DNA of 64,000 nucleotides from Lachnospiraceae bacterium. Its GTDB lineage: Bacteria > Bacillota > Clostridia > Lachnospirales > Lachnospiraceae. The translations under genes were made by a program, and so were the position numbers. Position 1 is the first letter of the stretch; each line of letters starts with the position of its first letter. This document shows positions 1-8,596 of this stretch, one piece after another. The stretch spans positions 1 through 64,000 of the forward strand of contig JAFZVZ010000036.1 in assembly GCA_017617545.1 (NCBI GenBank), read 5' to 3'. Below the pieces are notes generated by a model that saw only the letters and a list, made by a program, of their open reading frames with translations, searched no databases and was not told the origin of the DNA.

Positions 1-576
1 CTCGCGGGAAGTCGTGTTGAAAGCAACACAGGTCTCGGAGTTGAGGCCGAGCTCCTTGAAGTTCTCAACCTTCGCCTTGGAGGCGTTGTAAACAACGAAG
101 TCAGGCTCGAAAGCAGCAAGCTCATCCTCGGTAGGCTGGATGAACATGTTCTTGATGAAGTGTGCCTGCCAAGCTACTTCCATAACGAAACGAACAGCCA
201 TGCGGGTGTCCTTGTTAGCGCCGCAGAAAGCATCAACAACGAAGAGTCTCTTGTTGCTGAGCTCCTTCTTAGCGATATCCTTAACAACAGCCCAAACTTC
301 CTCGCTCATCGGGTGGTTGTCGTTCTTATACTCATCGCTCGTCCACCAAACGGTGTCCTTGGAATTCTCATCCATAACGATGTACTTGTCTTTAGGAGAA
401 CGTCCGGTGTAGATACCGGTCATAACGTTAACCGCGCCAAGCTCGGTGTCAACACCAACCTCAAAGCCGGTGAGATCCTTCTTGGTCTCTTCTGCGTACA
501 ACATCTCATAGGAGGGATTGTAAACAATCTCGGTGGTTCCGGTGATGCCGTACTTTGTCAAATCAATCTTTGCCAT
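1..576 (-). CDS. pckA: Phosphoenolpyruvate carboxykinase (ATP), N-terminal part
   Basis: This is the first 192 residues of an ATP-dependent PEP carboxykinase, the cytoplasmic enzyme that interconverts oxaloacetate and PEP; in fermentative anaerobes it often runs in the carboxylating direction. The translation contains the family-typical stretch [14 protein letters not shown] near residue 50, and further on [12 protein letters not shown] and [16 protein letters not shown], which belong to the N-terminal domain. The C-terminal catalytic half (P-loop kinase motif) lies beyond the left edge, so intactness cannot be judged. The ATG at 576 has the ribosome site AGAGGTG about 5 bases upstream. A good sigma-A-type promoter lies at 671-700. 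Confidence 0.95.
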   Translation of the reverse strand, partial: MAKIDLTKYGITGTTEIVYNPSYEMLYAEETKKDLTGFEVGVDTELGAVNVMTGIYTGRSPKDKYIVMDENSKDTVWWTSDEYKNDNHPMSEEVWAVVKDIAKKELSNKRLFVVDAFCGANKDTRMAVRFVMEVAWQAHFIKNMFIQPTEDELAAFEPDFVVYNASKAKVENFKELGLNSETCVAFNTTSRE

Positions 577-670
577 GCTGTGCACCTCTTTCTTATCAAT
601 ATAAGACCGCTTCGGGTCCTTTATACAAGTGCTGAATGCGACTCGGACCGGGACAAGCCCAATCAAAGTT

Positions 671-700
671 ATTATACAATACCTTGTAAAATAAAGTCAA
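671..700 (-). promoter_or_regulatory. Promoter for pckA
   Basis: Reading the minus strand, TTGACT and TATAAT are separated by 18 bases, about 95 bases before the pckA start codon. This is a near-consensus vegetative promoter. No operator was recognised in the leader. Confidence 0.7.
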
Positions 701-746
701 TTTATTTTTCGGAAAATGTCGGCGCGGATTCGGATGGTTTTCCCTT

Positions 747-789
747 CAAAAAAACTGATCGGAAAATGCAGGTTTCATTTTCCGATCAG
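747..789 (-). terminator. Rho-independent terminator after the 797-2302 gene
   Basis: A perfect 14-bp stem (755-768 with 776-789) with a 7-base loop is followed, reading the minus strand, by seven T. It ends transcription of the membrane protein gene before pckA. Both arms of the stem contain the GGAAAATG octamer that recurs through the window. Confidence 0.9.
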
Positions 790-796
790 GTATAGT

Positions 797-2302
797 TTAC
801 TCGATTGGCTCCCCAAAGGGAATATCCAGAAGAGACGCCTTCAGCTGTCCGGCCCAGAACAGGGAAACAAAGCACAGCGGATCTACATTGTCGTAACGGG
901 TCTCCCACATCGGACCGCACGCCGCATAATCGTATTTTACCTGCGCCCCGAGTTCCGGCAGAAAGTCGATCAACTGCTCTTTTGTCGCAAGCACAATGAT
1001 GTATCTGCCGTCGCTGCAGCCGGATAAACAGATCCGGCTCACGTTATGTCCGCCGTATCCTTCCTCCAGAACCGGCCAGCCGTACGAGCGGATCTTCTCA
1101 TAGCCCGGATCGGTAATCTCCCGGCTGATCGTATCATAGGCATTTCTGCCCTCCTCACTTTTGATCCAGGTGTCCCAATCAGGATCCCTCGAAGATTTAC
1201 CGTACTGTTCAAGAATTCTTTCTTCACGGACCTCGTAGTGAGCGCAAAGTGTGAACGCAACTCTCAGATACGCATCGTCCAGGACCGCAACCTCCCCGGC
1301 CATCACCTTCGTTTCCAACTGGCCGGCCTGAGGCATAACGGATCCATTGAAATACACGCTTTCGTCGGAAACGGTGACATCATAGACGTCCCGCCCGTTA
1401 TACTCACCGACGACCTCACCCAGCACCGCTCCTGAGTACACACACTTTGTAATGCTCTCAACCTGTGAGTCCATCGCCAGTTCAAGCATTTCAGCGTAGG
1501 AAACAGTTACGACAACATACTTATGATAAAATTCTGAGAGCTTCGCCGCCTGCGACCGGTTTTCCTTAAGCTCCGGGTATTTTTCGAAAAATAAGTCCAA
1601 CTGCTCGCCGCACCATATCCCCGGGAATTGAATGAACAATATCGCTCCGCGATTTGCAAGGGCGTTAAACTCCTCGTCGCTCAGTTTTCCGCGCTCATTT
1701 TTCTCCCATGCACGGACCGCGCGTTCATCACAGCCTTCTGCCTCCATCTCCTTCTTGGACCAATTATTCCATGGCTTTCTTCTCAGCCAGTAGGCGCAGT
1801 ACTCCTGAGGATAGCGCTCCAGGAATAGCTTCCCGCCTTCAACCTTCTCATCGCCGAAGCCGATCATCACTTCCGCGCAATCCGCAGTCCCCTCCAGCGA
1901 CCGCAGCTCCTTGTCGATCTTGGCAATGTCCTGCTTCGTCACACCCGTGGGCGTCGGCTCCGGGGTGACTGGCTGCGTCGGCGTCGGCGTCTTCTTCGGC
2001 AGGACGACAACGGGCTCCGTCGGCGTCGGTGTGGGCGTCGCAGGATTTTCCGGAGGAGTTGCCTGACCTGTCGGTGTCGGCGTTCCTGTTTCCCCGTACG
2101 GAGTGACGGAAGCGCTGCTCTCGTTGTTCGTCTGCTTTTTCCCGCTGTTTGTTTTCTTATACACGGAAACGGAGATTCCTACCGCTGCCACGACCAAAAG
2201 AACCGCTGCCACAGTCCCGATCCGGTTTCTGCGGCGCTTCTTCGCTTCGTGCTGCGTTGCCTGCTCCTTCACATTTTCAAAAACTTCACCGGAGTCTTTC
2301 AT
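797..2302 (-). CDS. Single-pass membrane protein with TPTP linker, function unknown
   Basis: A 501-residue protein I do not recognise. A short cytoplasmic N-terminus with a basic KKRRRNR patch precedes one transmembrane helix (about residues 30-52). A Ser/Thr/Pro-rich linker with TPTPT repeats (about 60-125) then leads to a roughly 370-residue extracellular domain rich in Trp, Tyr and acidic residues. The topology resembles an anti-sigma or sensor-type membrane protein, but no sigma factor gene is adjacent. The start at 2302 is chosen because GAGGAGA lies just upstream; an in-frame earlier start has no ribosome site. It is followed by its own terminator and appears monocistronic. Confidence 0.75.
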   Translation of the reverse strand: MKDSGEVFENVKEQATQHEAKKRRRNRIGTVAAVLLVVAAVGISVSVYKKTNSGKKQTNNESSASVTPYGETGTPTPTGQATPPENPATPTPTPTEPVVVLPKKTPTPTQPVTPEPTPTGVTKQDIAKIDKELRSLEGTADCAEVMIGFGDEKVEGGKLFLERYPQEYCAYWLRRKPWNNWSKKEMEAEGCDERAVRAWEKNERGKLSDEEFNALANRGAILFIQFPGIWCGEQLDLFFEKYPELKENRSQAAKLSEFYHKYVVVTVSYAEMLELAMDSQVESITKCVYSGAVLGEVVGEYNGRDVYDVTVSDESVYFNGSVMPQAGQLETKVMAGEVAVLDDAYLRVAFTLCAHYEVREERILEQYGKSSRDPDWDTWIKSEEGRNAYDTISREITDPGYEKIRSYGWPVLEEGYGGHNVSRICLSGCSDGRYIIVLATKEQLIDFLPELGAQVKYDYAACGPMWETRYDNVDPLCFVSLFWAGQLKASLLDIPFGEPIE

Positions 2303-2353
2303 GATGTCTCTCCTCTCAATATCTCTGCCCGTAAGATGCACGACTTTAAAAAA

Positions 2354-3790
2354 TTAATCACGGGTGTTTGCGAACAGATCATCCAGCACAACGGATTTTC
2401 CGATGTAATTGCTGTACTTGTTTTTCTTAATGCCATAGGTTGTGATCATCGTTGTCTGAAGGGTTTTCTTCGTCCCGGTTGACTCGCGGAAAATACCGGC
2501 TTTGTCTTTCAACACCAGATCGTACTCCTTGTCGATTTCAAACGGCGCAGTGGAAAACTTGATCTCACAGAGATTGATAATCCGGTCACGCCGATCTATC
2601 AACAGATCAATTTGCGCGCCTTCTTCTGCATTGGTTCCCTGTTTTGCCCACGAAGATGTCTCGGCCATGATACCGGCAATCCCGAGTTTTTGTTTAATCT
2701 GCGGGATATGATCCTTACACACCTGTTCAAAGGTAATTCCCTCCCAAGCGTGCCTTGCCGGATTATCATTTGTATTACTCCAGAAATGCTCATCGATACC
2801 GACATTGTCCTTCATAAAACGGAAATAAAACATCGTAAAATAATCGGAAAGCTGGTATAGCCTTTCCCGCTTCTTCTTTCCGAACATCTGATTTACCCGG
2901 ATAAATCCGGCGTTTGAAAGGTTGTCCAGCATTTTTGTTAGACGCCCGTTTACGGCGATTCTCGTTGTGTTGATAATCTCCGTTCTCGTCAGACCTTTTC
3001 TCTTCCTGCTCAGCGCCTCGACAAGTTTCGCGTACTGCTCTTCTTTCGAAAAGAGTGTATCAAAAAGCTGATCAAACTCATCCCACAACTCAGCCCTTTT
3101 TCGGAAGAACATATTGTCAATGTTTTCATTCAAAGAAAGTTCTCGATCCAGCAACCGCAGGTAATAGGGAATTCCACCCATGATCATGTAGCATTCCGCA
3201 ATATCATACCTTGACCAGTGAATATCTCTTGATTCTAAGTATTCCTCTGTTTCATAAAGGGTAAATGGCTCCAGGAACAATCGACATGTCCGTCTGCTGA
3301 AAAGCCCTCCTTTATTTTTTTCTATATTGTCAACAATCCAGGAGGTTGCGGATCCACACACAATGAAAACAAGGTTGTCCCGAGAACTCCCCCAGGAATT
3401 CCAAAACCATTCAAATGCCGGAAGGAAGCCGGACCGTCTCGTGTCCATCCACGGCATTTCGTCGAAGAAGACAACCTGCTTTTCTCCGGTGACGTCCTTT
3501 TCCAGATACTCTCGCAACAGTATAAACGCCTCGTTCCAATCCCCCGGTTGACCGTGTTTTTCCCTTGACGCCCGGTCGAGCTCATAGGTGAAGTTTTTTA
3601 ACTGCACGCTCCTGCTCTGGTTATAGGCTCCGGTGAACTTAAATGTGAAGTTGTTGTCGTAATATTCATTGATCAAAAAAGTCTTTCCGACTCGTCTTCT
3701 GCCGTATACAATGATCAGCTGTGCCTCGCTCTCCTCCATGACTTTGTCGAGTCTTCGAATTTCTTTTTCTCGTCCTACGATTCTCTCCAT
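2354..3790 (-). CDS. AAA ATPase of the archaeal-type ATPase_2/DUF234 family
   Basis: A 478-residue protein with the P-loop GRRRVGKTFL near residue 30 and a Walker B-like FFDEMPWMD near residue 120. These are features of the ATPase_2 (PF01637) family, whose C-terminal part (DUF234) is nuclease-like; here the C-terminus contains a PD-(D/E)XK-like pattern, with D in AQIDLLID and E in INLCEIKFS. The cellular role of the family is unknown, although it is often expanded in gut and rumen bacteria. The start at 3790 follows AAAGGAG, whereas the reading frame continues upstream into repeats. The gene stands alone, with three 51-bp repeats immediately upstream. Confidence 0.85.
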   Translation of the reverse strand: MERIVGREKEIRRLDKVMEESEAQLIIVYGRRRVGKTFLINEYYDNNFTFKFTGAYNQSRSVQLKNFTYELDRASREKHGQPGDWNEAFILLREYLEKDVTGEKQVVFFDEMPWMDTRRSGFLPAFEWFWNSWGSSRDNLVFIVCGSATSWIVDNIEKNKGGLFSRRTCRLFLEPFTLYETEEYLESRDIHWSRYDIAECYMIMGGIPYYLRLLDRELSLNENIDNMFFRKRAELWDEFDQLFDTLFSKEEQYAKLVEALSRKRKGLTRTEIINTTRIAVNGRLTKMLDNLSNAGFIRVNQMFGKKKRERLYQLSDYFTMFYFRFMKDNVGIDEHFWSNTNDNPARHAWEGITFEQVCKDHIPQIKQKLGIAGIMAETSSWAKQGTNAEEGAQIDLLIDRRDRIINLCEIKFSTAPFEIDKEYDLVLKDKAGIFRESTGTKKTLQTTMITTYGIKKNKYSNYIGKSVVLDDLFANTRD

Positions 3791-3810
3791 ATGTACTCCT
3801 TTCCTTCGAA

Positions 3811-3938
3811 ATTCGCGATATCGTGTCTTTTTCACGAATTTTACCACAGAAAAAGACCGATTTCAATGATATCATGTCTTTTTCTCGAATTTTCATCAAC
3901 AAAAAGACGCTTTTCAGCGATATCGCGTCTTTTTCTAC
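3811..3938 (-). repeat. Three 51-bp tandem repeats with inverted GAAAAAGAC arms upstream of the ATPase gene
   Basis: GATATC cores begin at 3817, 3868 and 3919, exactly 51 bases apart, each followed on the plus strand by a GTCTTTTTC-type box and an AATTTT tract. On the minus strand a GAAAAAGAC box precedes each core and a GTCTTTTT box follows it, so each unit is also an inverted repeat. The period is a multiple of three, and the ATPase frame runs into the last copy without a plausible start. They could be an operator array or the end of a mobile unit. Confidence 0.75.
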
Positions 3939-3940
3939 AC

Positions 3941-3977
3941 AAACAGGCCGGATAAAGACAACTTATCCGGCCTGTTT
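3941..3977. terminator. Strong hairpin, terminator after the cellulase gene
   Basis: A perfect 15-bp stem (3941-3955 with 3963-3977) with a 7-base loop, carrying A-runs on one side and T-runs on the other. It lies 86 bases after the cellulase stop codon and can act in both directions. It also insulates the repeat array of the ATPase gene. Confidence 0.85.
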
Positions 3978-4062
3978 CCATAAACTCTCAATTGTTTTCT
4001 GAAGTCAATCTTTCTTCCCGAGGCGTTCTATCATCTGCCCCGGATACTTCAAAGCAACTGTA

Positions 4063-6141
4063 TTACTTCTTCTTCGCCTTGACGACCTTCATAACGATCG
4101 CGCATACGATCACCATCGCCACGAGTCCGGCGGCCACGATGATCCACCAACCCGTGGTGGACGGATGCTCGTCCGCCGGGCGCTCCGGTGCCTGCGTCGG
4201 CTCTGCTGCCTTCGTGGGCTCAACGGCTTCCGTCGGATCTGCCGTAGCGGTGGGCGCCGCCGTAGGTTCGACGGTAGGCTCCGGCGTCGGAGTGATCTCC
4301 GCTGCGCGCTCCTCGTCCGTCTTCAGGCGGAGCATCGCATACACCGTGGCGTCGCTGTTGATCGCCGCGCCCTTTTCGTATTTCGTCTCGTAGGTCTTCG
4401 AGGTGTACCAGCCGAGGAACACCCAGTCCTCAAGCTGCGGATCGTCCGGCGTGTTGGTGCCGAAGTAATACCGCATGCCGTTGACAATGTAGGTGAGTCT
4501 CGGAGCGCCGGTCACGACGATCTCGTGCGTCGTGAGGTCGAGAGCCTGCCCTTCTGCCGGAACCGCAACGATCATGAAGTTGCGCAGGTCCGTCGGGTCG
4601 GTGATCCCGAACTCCGCGAGGGTCGACATCAGGGTCTCGTACTCGTACCAGATGACCTTCTTGTCACCCAGGGTCTCGCGCTTCGTAGGCTCGACAGGGA
4701 TCCACCACTGCTGCTTGGTCTCGCTGTCGAGGATCAGCTTCGGCTCGCTCGTTCCCGTGTACACGATGGCGATGGAACGGTCCGCGTCAAACCAGGTCGC
4801 CTTCGCGCCCATGGAGATGTACGTCGAATCCCACTCCTTCGTCGCCGTAGCGCCGCCGAGCGCCTTCCAGATGGAGTCACCGGTGATGGTCGTCGACTCA
4901 CCGCCGTCCCCGCCGTTATCCTTCAGAGCGCTGCCGCGCTCCTCGCTTGCAAATCCGTCGAAGAGGCCCTTCACAACGGTCGGGTAGTTCCACTCCAGCG
5001 TGCGGCGGTTGATGTACGCATGGCTCTCACCGCCCTTCTTCGAGTCGCTGCCGTTGTCCCAGATCACGATCGGAATTCCGTAGGACTGGGACAGTTTGCC
5101 CATGCACTCGGCCCATTTTACGCGCTCTTCCGTGTTGCCCTTCTCCGTCGCGCTCGTCTCGCCGATGACCGCCGGAATACCGTTGTCGAGGAACACGCTC
5201 TTGATGGAGCGGAAAATAGCTTCCACCGACGCCGCGTCGCCATTGCCGAAAGTCATCTGCGAATCCTGAAGGCAGAAGTTGTACGGCGCGTAGCAGTGAA
5301 CGGACGCGATAATGTTGCCGACGGGCTTGCCGTCATAGGAAGGAAGCGACACCGCCTCCATAATGTTCGTCGAACTCGAAGCAGCGTAGCCCGGGATCAT
5401 CAGGCAGCGCTCATTGTTGTGACCCTTGCCGTTGGCGCGGATCGTCTGCGCGAACACCTGGATCAGGTAGTTGATCGCCTGGTACGCGTCCTTGTTGCCG
5501 GTCCATTCCACCGAGGAACCCGCCATACGGGGCTCGTTCATGCCCTCGAAGATCAGGTGCTGGTCATAATCCGCAAAATACTCCGCGATCTGCGCCCAGA
5601 CCGCCTCCAGCTCGACGCCGACCTTGCGGTATTCCTTGTCGAGATTGCGGATGTTCAGCCATCCCTCGTGGTGCACGTTGATGATGACAAACAGATTGTC
5701 CTCATAGCACCAGTCGATGACTTCCTTCACGCGCGCAAGAAACTCATCCTTGATCTTGTAATTGTCCGCGAGGTTTAATTCCTGCGCCCAGGTGATCGGG
5801 ATGCGGATCACGTTAAATCCTGCCTCGCTCACCGTGTGGATCAGCTCCTTCGTGACCTTCGGGTTGCCCCAGTTGGTCTCGTGAGCCGCGCCGGTTCCTC
5901 CCGTCGCGTCAAATGTATTGCCGATGTTCCAGCCGATTCCCATCAGGTTGACGACCTCAGCCGCCGTCTTGCCGGTCAGCTCTTCACCGGTTTCCGCAGC
6001 CATCGCGCTCTTCGCGATCACCTGCGCCCCGCCGCCCGCGGCCGCTGCCTGAGCAACGCTGCCGAGCATGCAGGTTAACAGCAGGATCATCCCGAGGATC
6101 ACCGCGACCCTGCGCATGCCATTCCGTCTCAATATACGCAT
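4063..6141 (-). CDS. Membrane-anchored GH5 endoglucanase
   Basis: A 692-residue secreted glycoside hydrolase family 5 protein. It begins with a signal peptide (about 1-35), followed by a GH5 barrel starting near NLMGIGWNIGNTFD. The acid/base Glu lies in FEGMNEPRM and the nucleophile Glu in AVIGETSA. A second module of about 110 residues (SIWKALGGATATKEW onward) may be a carbohydrate-binding or accessory domain. An InlB-like repeat (YIVNGMRYYFG to FLGWYTSKTY), a long Pro/Thr/Glu linker and a C-terminal transmembrane helix with a KAKKK tail follow. It probably cleaves beta-1,4-glucans while held at the cell surface. The ATG at 6141 follows GGAGGT at ideal spacing. Confidence 0.92.
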   Translation of the reverse strand: MRILRRNGMRRVAVILGMILLLTCMLGSVAQAAAAGGGAQVIAKSAMAAETGEELTGKTAAEVVNLMGIGWNIGNTFDATGGTGAAHETNWGNPKVTKELIHTVSEAGFNVIRIPITWAQELNLADNYKIKDEFLARVKEVIDWCYEDNLFVIINVHHEGWLNIRNLDKEYRKVGVELEAVWAQIAEYFADYDQHLIFEGMNEPRMAGSSVEWTGNKDAYQAINYLIQVFAQTIRANGKGHNNERCLMIPGYAASSSTNIMEAVSLPSYDGKPVGNIIASVHCYAPYNFCLQDSQMTFGNGDAASVEAIFRSIKSVFLDNGIPAVIGETSATEKGNTEERVKWAECMGKLSQSYGIPIVIWDNGSDSKKGGESHAYINRRTLEWNYPTVVKGLFDGFASEERGSALKDNGGDGGESTTITGDSIWKALGGATATKEWDSTYISMGAKATWFDADRSIAIVYTGTSEPKLILDSETKQQWWIPVEPTKRETLGDKKVIWYEYETLMSTLAEFGITDPTDLRNFMIVAVPAEGQALDLTTHEIVVTGAPRLTYIVNGMRYYFGTNTPDDPQLEDWVFLGWYTSKTYETKYEKGAAINSDATVYAMLRLKTDEERAAEITPTPEPTVEPTAAPTATADPTEAVEPTKAAEPTQAPERPADEHPSTTGWWIIVAAGLVAMVIVCAIVMKVVKAKKK

Positions 6142-6211
6142 AACAAACCTCCGTCCACAAAAAACATTCATTCTCTGCGTTTCCCTCGATGCATGGAAAA
6201 CATCCTCACAC

Positions 6212-6241
6212 ATTGTATCGGATAGCGTTTCCCCGCGTCAA
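6212..6241 (-). promoter_or_regulatory. Promoter for the cellulase gene
   Basis: The minus strand shows TTGACG and TACAAT 18 bases apart, about 70 bases before the cellulase start. No catabolite-repression site was recognised. Confidence 0.6.
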
Positions 6242-6299
6242 TGGATTTCTTTTCGGGAAATCGTATGATTATCGAATCCCGATTTCGCCGTAAAATGCG

Positions 6300-7688
6300 T
6301 CAATTCCCGTCCAAACTGCGGCTTTCGACCAGCTCTGCCTCTCTTCCGCATGCCAGATATGCATCGGAAAATACATCTCGCACCGCAGCATCCCCGCAAA
6401 ACTCATCGACCCCGACCGGGCCGTCCACCGTCAGCACCGTATGGTTCGTCTCGTCCACATGCGTCAGGAAGAGCGAGAGCTTCGCACAGTTCCGGGTCGG
6501 TTCCGTTGTGTTCTGCACGGCATTCGCTGTTCGTTGCTGCGGCTCTTCCTGCATAGATCCTCCCGCCGCTGTCAGCCACTTCGCGTCCTCCCGCACCGGC
6601 GCGAGGAACTCCTCGGTCGTGCCGTGCGTGGCGTAGCGGATCCTGCCCTGCCACGGGTTCTCCACATTCGTCGCGTCCTCCGCAGCGATGCCCAGCGCCT
6701 CGCGCGTGCACTCGTACGGCAGCAAGCCCGCGCCGTGGCGAGTAACGTACGTGCGCGTGACATAGACCGCCTCGGTCGGCGCAAGTCCGTGCTCCGCGAG
6801 GATCTCCACGGGGTTGGCCAGACCTGTCCGCGACGCGGAGATATGCGGCGCGAACCGCGTGTTTCCCTCATCAAGCAGGAGACCCTGGCCGCTCTCGAAC
6901 ACGATGCTTTCGCGGCTTCGGAGAAGCGCTCCTGTGTCCTCTGAAACCTTGACGAAGGCCGCGGCGTTTCTCGCCATCTCCTCCGCGTACGCCTCCACAA
7001 CCTGCCTTGACCGCAGCATCTCCAGGTACTCCGTGCCGGGCAGACCCTGCCCTGAGATTTCCTCCAAAGCACCTGACATTCCCTGCCTGCGGACCTTCTC
7101 CGCCGTACCGCAAGCTTCCGGTCTCCCGTCGCCCTCCGCGGCGACCGCCTCCGCGATCCGCTTCCACGTGTATTCCCTGCGGATCTGAAGGATCCGTGCC
7201 GTCAGAGAGGCTGCATTTTCCGAAAGAAAATCACCCACGGTGAGGTCGAACCCGGCGCGTGTGCGCAGATACGCCTCGTAGATGCCCATGCCGCAACTGC
7301 CGTGCCGCGCGGCTCCCCGGCGCGTCTCTAAAAGCATGTTGACGAGAACATCGTCGATCAGCGTCACGGGCGTGTCCGGCTCGCTCCACACGACCGGCTG
7401 AAAACCAGAGACTTCGTAAAATTCTTCCTCTTCCTCGCGCAGCTTGTAAAGATCGGGATAGTAGGTGTGCGCCCACAACGTGTCCGAACGACGAAAGGAG
7501 CCCGCCGACAGCTGATGGAACACAAACCTTCGTCCGCCCTGTTCCACGGTGTGCCCGGCCTGAGCTCCTCCGTTATGTTTGACCACCAGGGTCCTCGGCG
7601 CCCGGGAGCAGAAGTAATCCACCGCCAGGCCCTTGCCCTCATCTCCGAAATTTTTACCGATCACCACGCGAACGGTTCGCGTGCTCAA
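6300..7688 (-). CDS. Divergent adenylosuccinate-synthetase-like protein
   Basis: A 462-residue relative of PurA, which joins IMP and aspartate using GTP. The N-terminal loop reads NFGDEGKG (PurA has QWGDEGKGK), so the catalytic Asp is kept. HNGGAQAGHT keeps the catalytic His, and a RTYVTRHGAGLLP segment matches the PurA TRxGAGP region. The Arg-rich IMP-binding loop is changed (HGSCGMGIYEAY), and an insert of low similarity lies near residues 370-400. Substrate is therefore uncertain. The start is TTG at 7688 in a TTGA overlap with the VWA gene stop, with GGAGG just upstream, so translation is probably coupled. It is the last gene of a three-gene operon, which suggests a signalling or modification role rather than housekeeping purine synthesis. 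Confidence 0.75.
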   Translation of the reverse strand: MSTRTVRVVIGKNFGDEGKGLAVDYFCSRAPRTLVVKHNGGAQAGHTVEQGGRRFVFHQLSAGSFRRSDTLWAHTYYPDLYKLREEEEEFYEVSGFQPVVWSEPDTPVTLIDDVLVNMLLETRRGAARHGSCGMGIYEAYLRTRAGFDLTVGDFLSENAASLTARILQIRREYTWKRIAEAVAAEGDGRPEACGTAEKVRRQGMSGALEEISGQGLPGTEYLEMLRSRQVVEAYAEEMARNAAAFVKVSEDTGALLRSRESIVFESGQGLLLDEGNTRFAPHISASRTGLANPVEILAEHGLAPTEAVYVTRTYVTRHGAGLLPYECTREALGIAAEDATNVENPWQGRIRYATHGTTEEFLAPVREDAKWLTAAGGSMQEEPQQRTANAVQNTTEPTRNCAKLSLFLTHVDETNHTVLTVDGPVGVDEFCGDAAVRDVFSDAYLACGREAELVESRSLDGN

Positions 7689-8578
7689 AATATGATCCCT
7701 CCGACATCCCCGATTGACAGATACTGAATCGCCTGCTTCACGATCGGCTGCTTCAGTTCATCCCACTGCGCCAGCACATCCTTTACACTCATCCCGAGAG
7801 TCATCTGCATCACGCTGATAAGGATTTCCGGGATCGCCGCGATCTCGCTCGGACGGATTGCCATGGTGTGCCCCGGAAGCATTTCCACGATCCGATCGTT
7901 CCTTCTCAGGATGTCGTCCAGGAACAGATGAAACACCTCAAACTTCTCCTGTGCCCGCTGAAGGATTTCCTCCTCCGATCCCTTTACCTTCTCATCGAAC
8001 ACTCTCTCGTAAAATGAATCCGCCGACGCCTTGAGCGGTCTGCACGTTGCATGATCGCCGATGGAGAACAAAAAGCCCTTCTTCCCGCGCTTCTCATAGT
8101 TATCGAGCGCTGTGTGCTCCGCCGCAAAATGCCACAGGGCACTGAGGGTAACCTCCCCGCTGCCGCCGTTCTCCAGCCAGAGATCCAGCAGCTGCTCCGC
8201 GATCCGGATGTCGGACTCAAACTGCGTCACCTGCAGCGGCGCTTCATCGTGGTAATCGCCGTACGCCGCGAACAAAAGCGCAGGATCCTTAACCGCATTG
8301 GTGGAATATAACTTCATCATCGTCTCATTGAGCGACTCCTGCGCGACCTGCGTCGCCAGATACCCCATCGAACCCGTCACATCCAGGCCGATGATGATCG
8401 GCAGCGACTCCGGATGATCCTCGGAATCGCGCGCCTCGCGCACCCGGATAAACTTAGGGTCAAACCGCGGATCGCACGATGTTCTTCGGAATATCTCCGT
8501 CTCGTTCTTCGCGCCTCCGAGATTGCGACTGTTGCGAAGCTTCGCCCAGTCCGCTGCCGTGTAACTTCCTCTTCCCAT
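7685..8578 (-). CDS. Cytoplasmic VWA-domain protein
   Basis: A 297-residue protein dominated by a von Willebrand A domain. The MIDAS motif DVTGSMG lies near residue 67, so Mg-dependent partner binding is likely. There is no signal peptide or membrane helix. The N-terminus (GRGSYTAADWAKLRNSR) is basic. It lies between a zinc-ribbon/kinase-like gene (18-base gap) and a PurA-like gene (4-base overlap). The arrangement recalls the TerY-type VWA plus kinase-like partners described in tellurium-resistance-like modules, but no PP2C phosphatase or Ter gene is present here. Confidence 0.8.
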   Translation of the reverse strand: MGRGSYTAADWAKLRNSRNLGGAKNETEIFRRTSCDPRFDPKFIRVREARDSEDHPESLPIIIGLDVTGSMGYLATQVAQESLNETMMKLYSTNAVKDPALLFAAYGDYHDEAPLQVTQFESDIRIAEQLLDLWLENGGSGEVTLSALWHFAAEHTALDNYEKRGKKGFLFSIGDHATCRPLKASADSFYERVFDEKVKGSEEEILQRAQEKFEVFHLFLDDILRRNDRIVEMLPGHTMAIRPSEIAAIPEILISVMQMTLGMSVKDVLAQWDELKQPIVKQAIQYLSIGDVGGIIF

Positions 8579-8596
8579 AGTGGTTCCTCCTTTGAA

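Noticed and set aside
3811..3938. CRISPR array
   Set aside because: Only three imperfect units, with similar rather than unique spacers, and no cas genes in the window.
4165..5778. 537-codon open frame on the plus strand
   Set aside because: It lies entirely antisense to the cellulase gene, whose motifs and signals are clear; GC-rich third positions create such shadows. The translation is Arg/Leu/Val-rich without any domain.
6300..7688. PurZ-type (2-aminoadenine, phage Z-genome) synthetase
   Set aside because: PurZ replaces the catalytic Asp of the GDEGKG loop with Ser; here the Asp is present, and there are no phage genes nearby.
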